A stretch of DNA of 64,000 bases. It comes from Moniliella sp. 'wahieum' (lineage: Eukaryota; Basidiomycota; Moniliellomycetes; Moniliellales; Moniliellaceae). How positions within the stretch are numbered: position 1 is the first letter of the stretch; each line of letters opens with the position of its first letter. A program made the position numbers and the translations under genes. Under the pieces are notes generated by a model. The model was not told the DNA's origin. It was given only the letters and a program-made list of their open reading frames with translations, and searched no databases. The stretch lies in assembly GCA_003971905.1 (NCBI GenBank), contig RSEE01000008.1:1054001-1118000 (forward strand), given 5' to 3'. Of the stretch, positions 63,173 to 64,000 are shown one piece after another.

Positions 63173-64000
63173 CTATTCGCCCATGGCGGTATCCAGGTCC
63201 AAGTCCATCGCATCAAACTGCGGTGCGGTATCGGCATCGACGATGGCCTGCATCTCCTGCGCTTGCTTATGGTTGTGCCCGGGCCCGCCGCCGGCCAAGG
63301 CCTGGGCCTGGATCATCTCCACGGTGCGCTGACTGACACTAGGCTTGTTGGCCTGCATCTCAGCTGCCAAGCGTGCTGCCCGCGCCACCTCCTCCGGCGC
63401 CAACGTCCACGTCGACACCCACCGCCCTCCCATCTGCGCCCTTCTTGGCCGAACTGCCACCGCCATGCGCATGCAACACTTGCAGCCCCAACAGACCGTG
63501 CGAACCCGAATGGAGGTAATGGTACCGCAGCCCATTCAAATTCTTGTACGTCTTGCCACACTCGCCCACCTGGCACACGTACAGCGAGCCCGGATCCAAC
63601 GGCACACCCACCGCGCCCGGCACCGCCGCAGCCGCTCCTGGCAGACACGGCGCCCGAGCCACGGCGGAGGGGGAGGCGCCGCTGGTCAAGCCGGTCGGAG
63701 TGGCACCGGGACCGCTGGCCTGCTGGTTCACTCCGCTCGGCCCGGACCACGGGCGGGCAGAAAGCACGCGGCTGGCAGCTGAGCCTCAGCCCCCGTCTTG
63801 GACGCCCCACTCGCACCGCGTGCAGCCGCCGCCGCGGGAAGAGCGGGCGGGAACCGTGCCCGGGCCTAGCGCCGCTGCCGATCCCAGTGGAGCAGGGGGG
63901 ACGCCTGTGCCCCCCGCCGCCGGGGCGAGAGGCACGAGCAGGTTCTGGTTGCATTGCCCGTGCACCCGATGGTACTTAAGCCCATTGCTTGTACGCCTTG
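63173..64000 (-). CDS. Sfp1-like C2H2 zinc-finger transcription factor (5' part outside window)
   Basis: C-terminal part of a gene that continues past the window end. The signature is a split pair of C2H2 fingers. The first, at the window edge, reads KAYKQ followed in the next frame by NGLKYHRVHGQCNQN. The second, near 63590-63500, reads YVCQVGECGKTYKNLNGLRY and HYLHSGSHGLLGLQVL. The 'YKNxNGLKYH...H' style fingers separated by a long linker are characteristic of Sfp1-type factors, which in yeast control ribosomal protein and ribosome biogenesis genes. The linker here is Pro/Gly/Ala-rich. The protein ends with an acidic, Gln-rich tail (AMDLDLDTAMGE) at 63173. At least three one-base frame changes occur. 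Confidence 0.75.

Overview
The window reads as a gene-dense, GC-rich nuclear segment of a fungus, most likely a basidiomycete (possibly Ustilaginomycotina). The basis is short introns of about 55-155 nt with GTACGT or GTAAGT donors and CTGAC/CTAAC branch sites, a KIN1-type kinase, a Dnf1/2-type lipid flippase, an Axl2-like budding receptor, an Sfp1-like zinc-finger factor, and ribosomal protein eL24 with a short first exon. Basidiomycete is inferred from gene content and intron style, not from a marker gene.

Layout. 0.4-8.3 kb (+): two tandem paralogues, each with an N-terminal NYN ribonuclease-type domain followed by about four and about ten copies of a degenerate OST-HTH/LOTUS-like repeat. 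8.6-16.6 kb (-): eL24, a CRAL-TRIO (Sec14-like) protein, a bZIP/DUF3425 factor and a rhodanese-fold Cdc25-like phosphatase. 17.4-24.2 kb: a GILT-domain protein with a transmembrane helix and a long cytosolic tail (+), a small mitochondrial-type membrane protein (-), an F-box/RCC1-like protein (+) and tRNA-Ala(AGC) (+). 25.3-29.5 kb (-): a large regulatory-looking protein with a conserved core I cannot name. 29.5-34.1 kb: a gene-poor stretch with an 850-bp solo LTR flanked by a 5-bp target duplication, a 3 x 37-bp tandem repeat and some exon-like DNA. 34.2-44.0 kb: an ERp29c-type protein disulfide isomerase ending in HDEL (-), a 5'-nucleotidase-type metallophosphoesterase (+) and an Axl2-like protein (+). 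45.9-64 kb (-): a DUF3253 winged-helix protein split by a long low-complexity insert, a P4-ATPase, KIN1, and the 3' part of an Sfp1-like gene.

Functional themes. Secretory-pathway and polarity genes are prominent (PDI, flippase, Axl2-like, KIN1, Sec14-like, GILT), next to growth regulators (eL24, Sfp1-like). Two short elements recur in the gaps: the telobox TAGGGTT/AACCCTA about 100-210 nt upstream of several start codons, and the 10-mer AACGTTCAAC.

Caution. Many clearly homologous genes change reading frame by one base, very often at short homopolymers. This occurs across most multi-exon genes of the window. It looks like systematic single-base error in the assembly, though true decay of the second NYN gene cannot be excluded. 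CDS spans below are therefore gene extents, not exact splice models.
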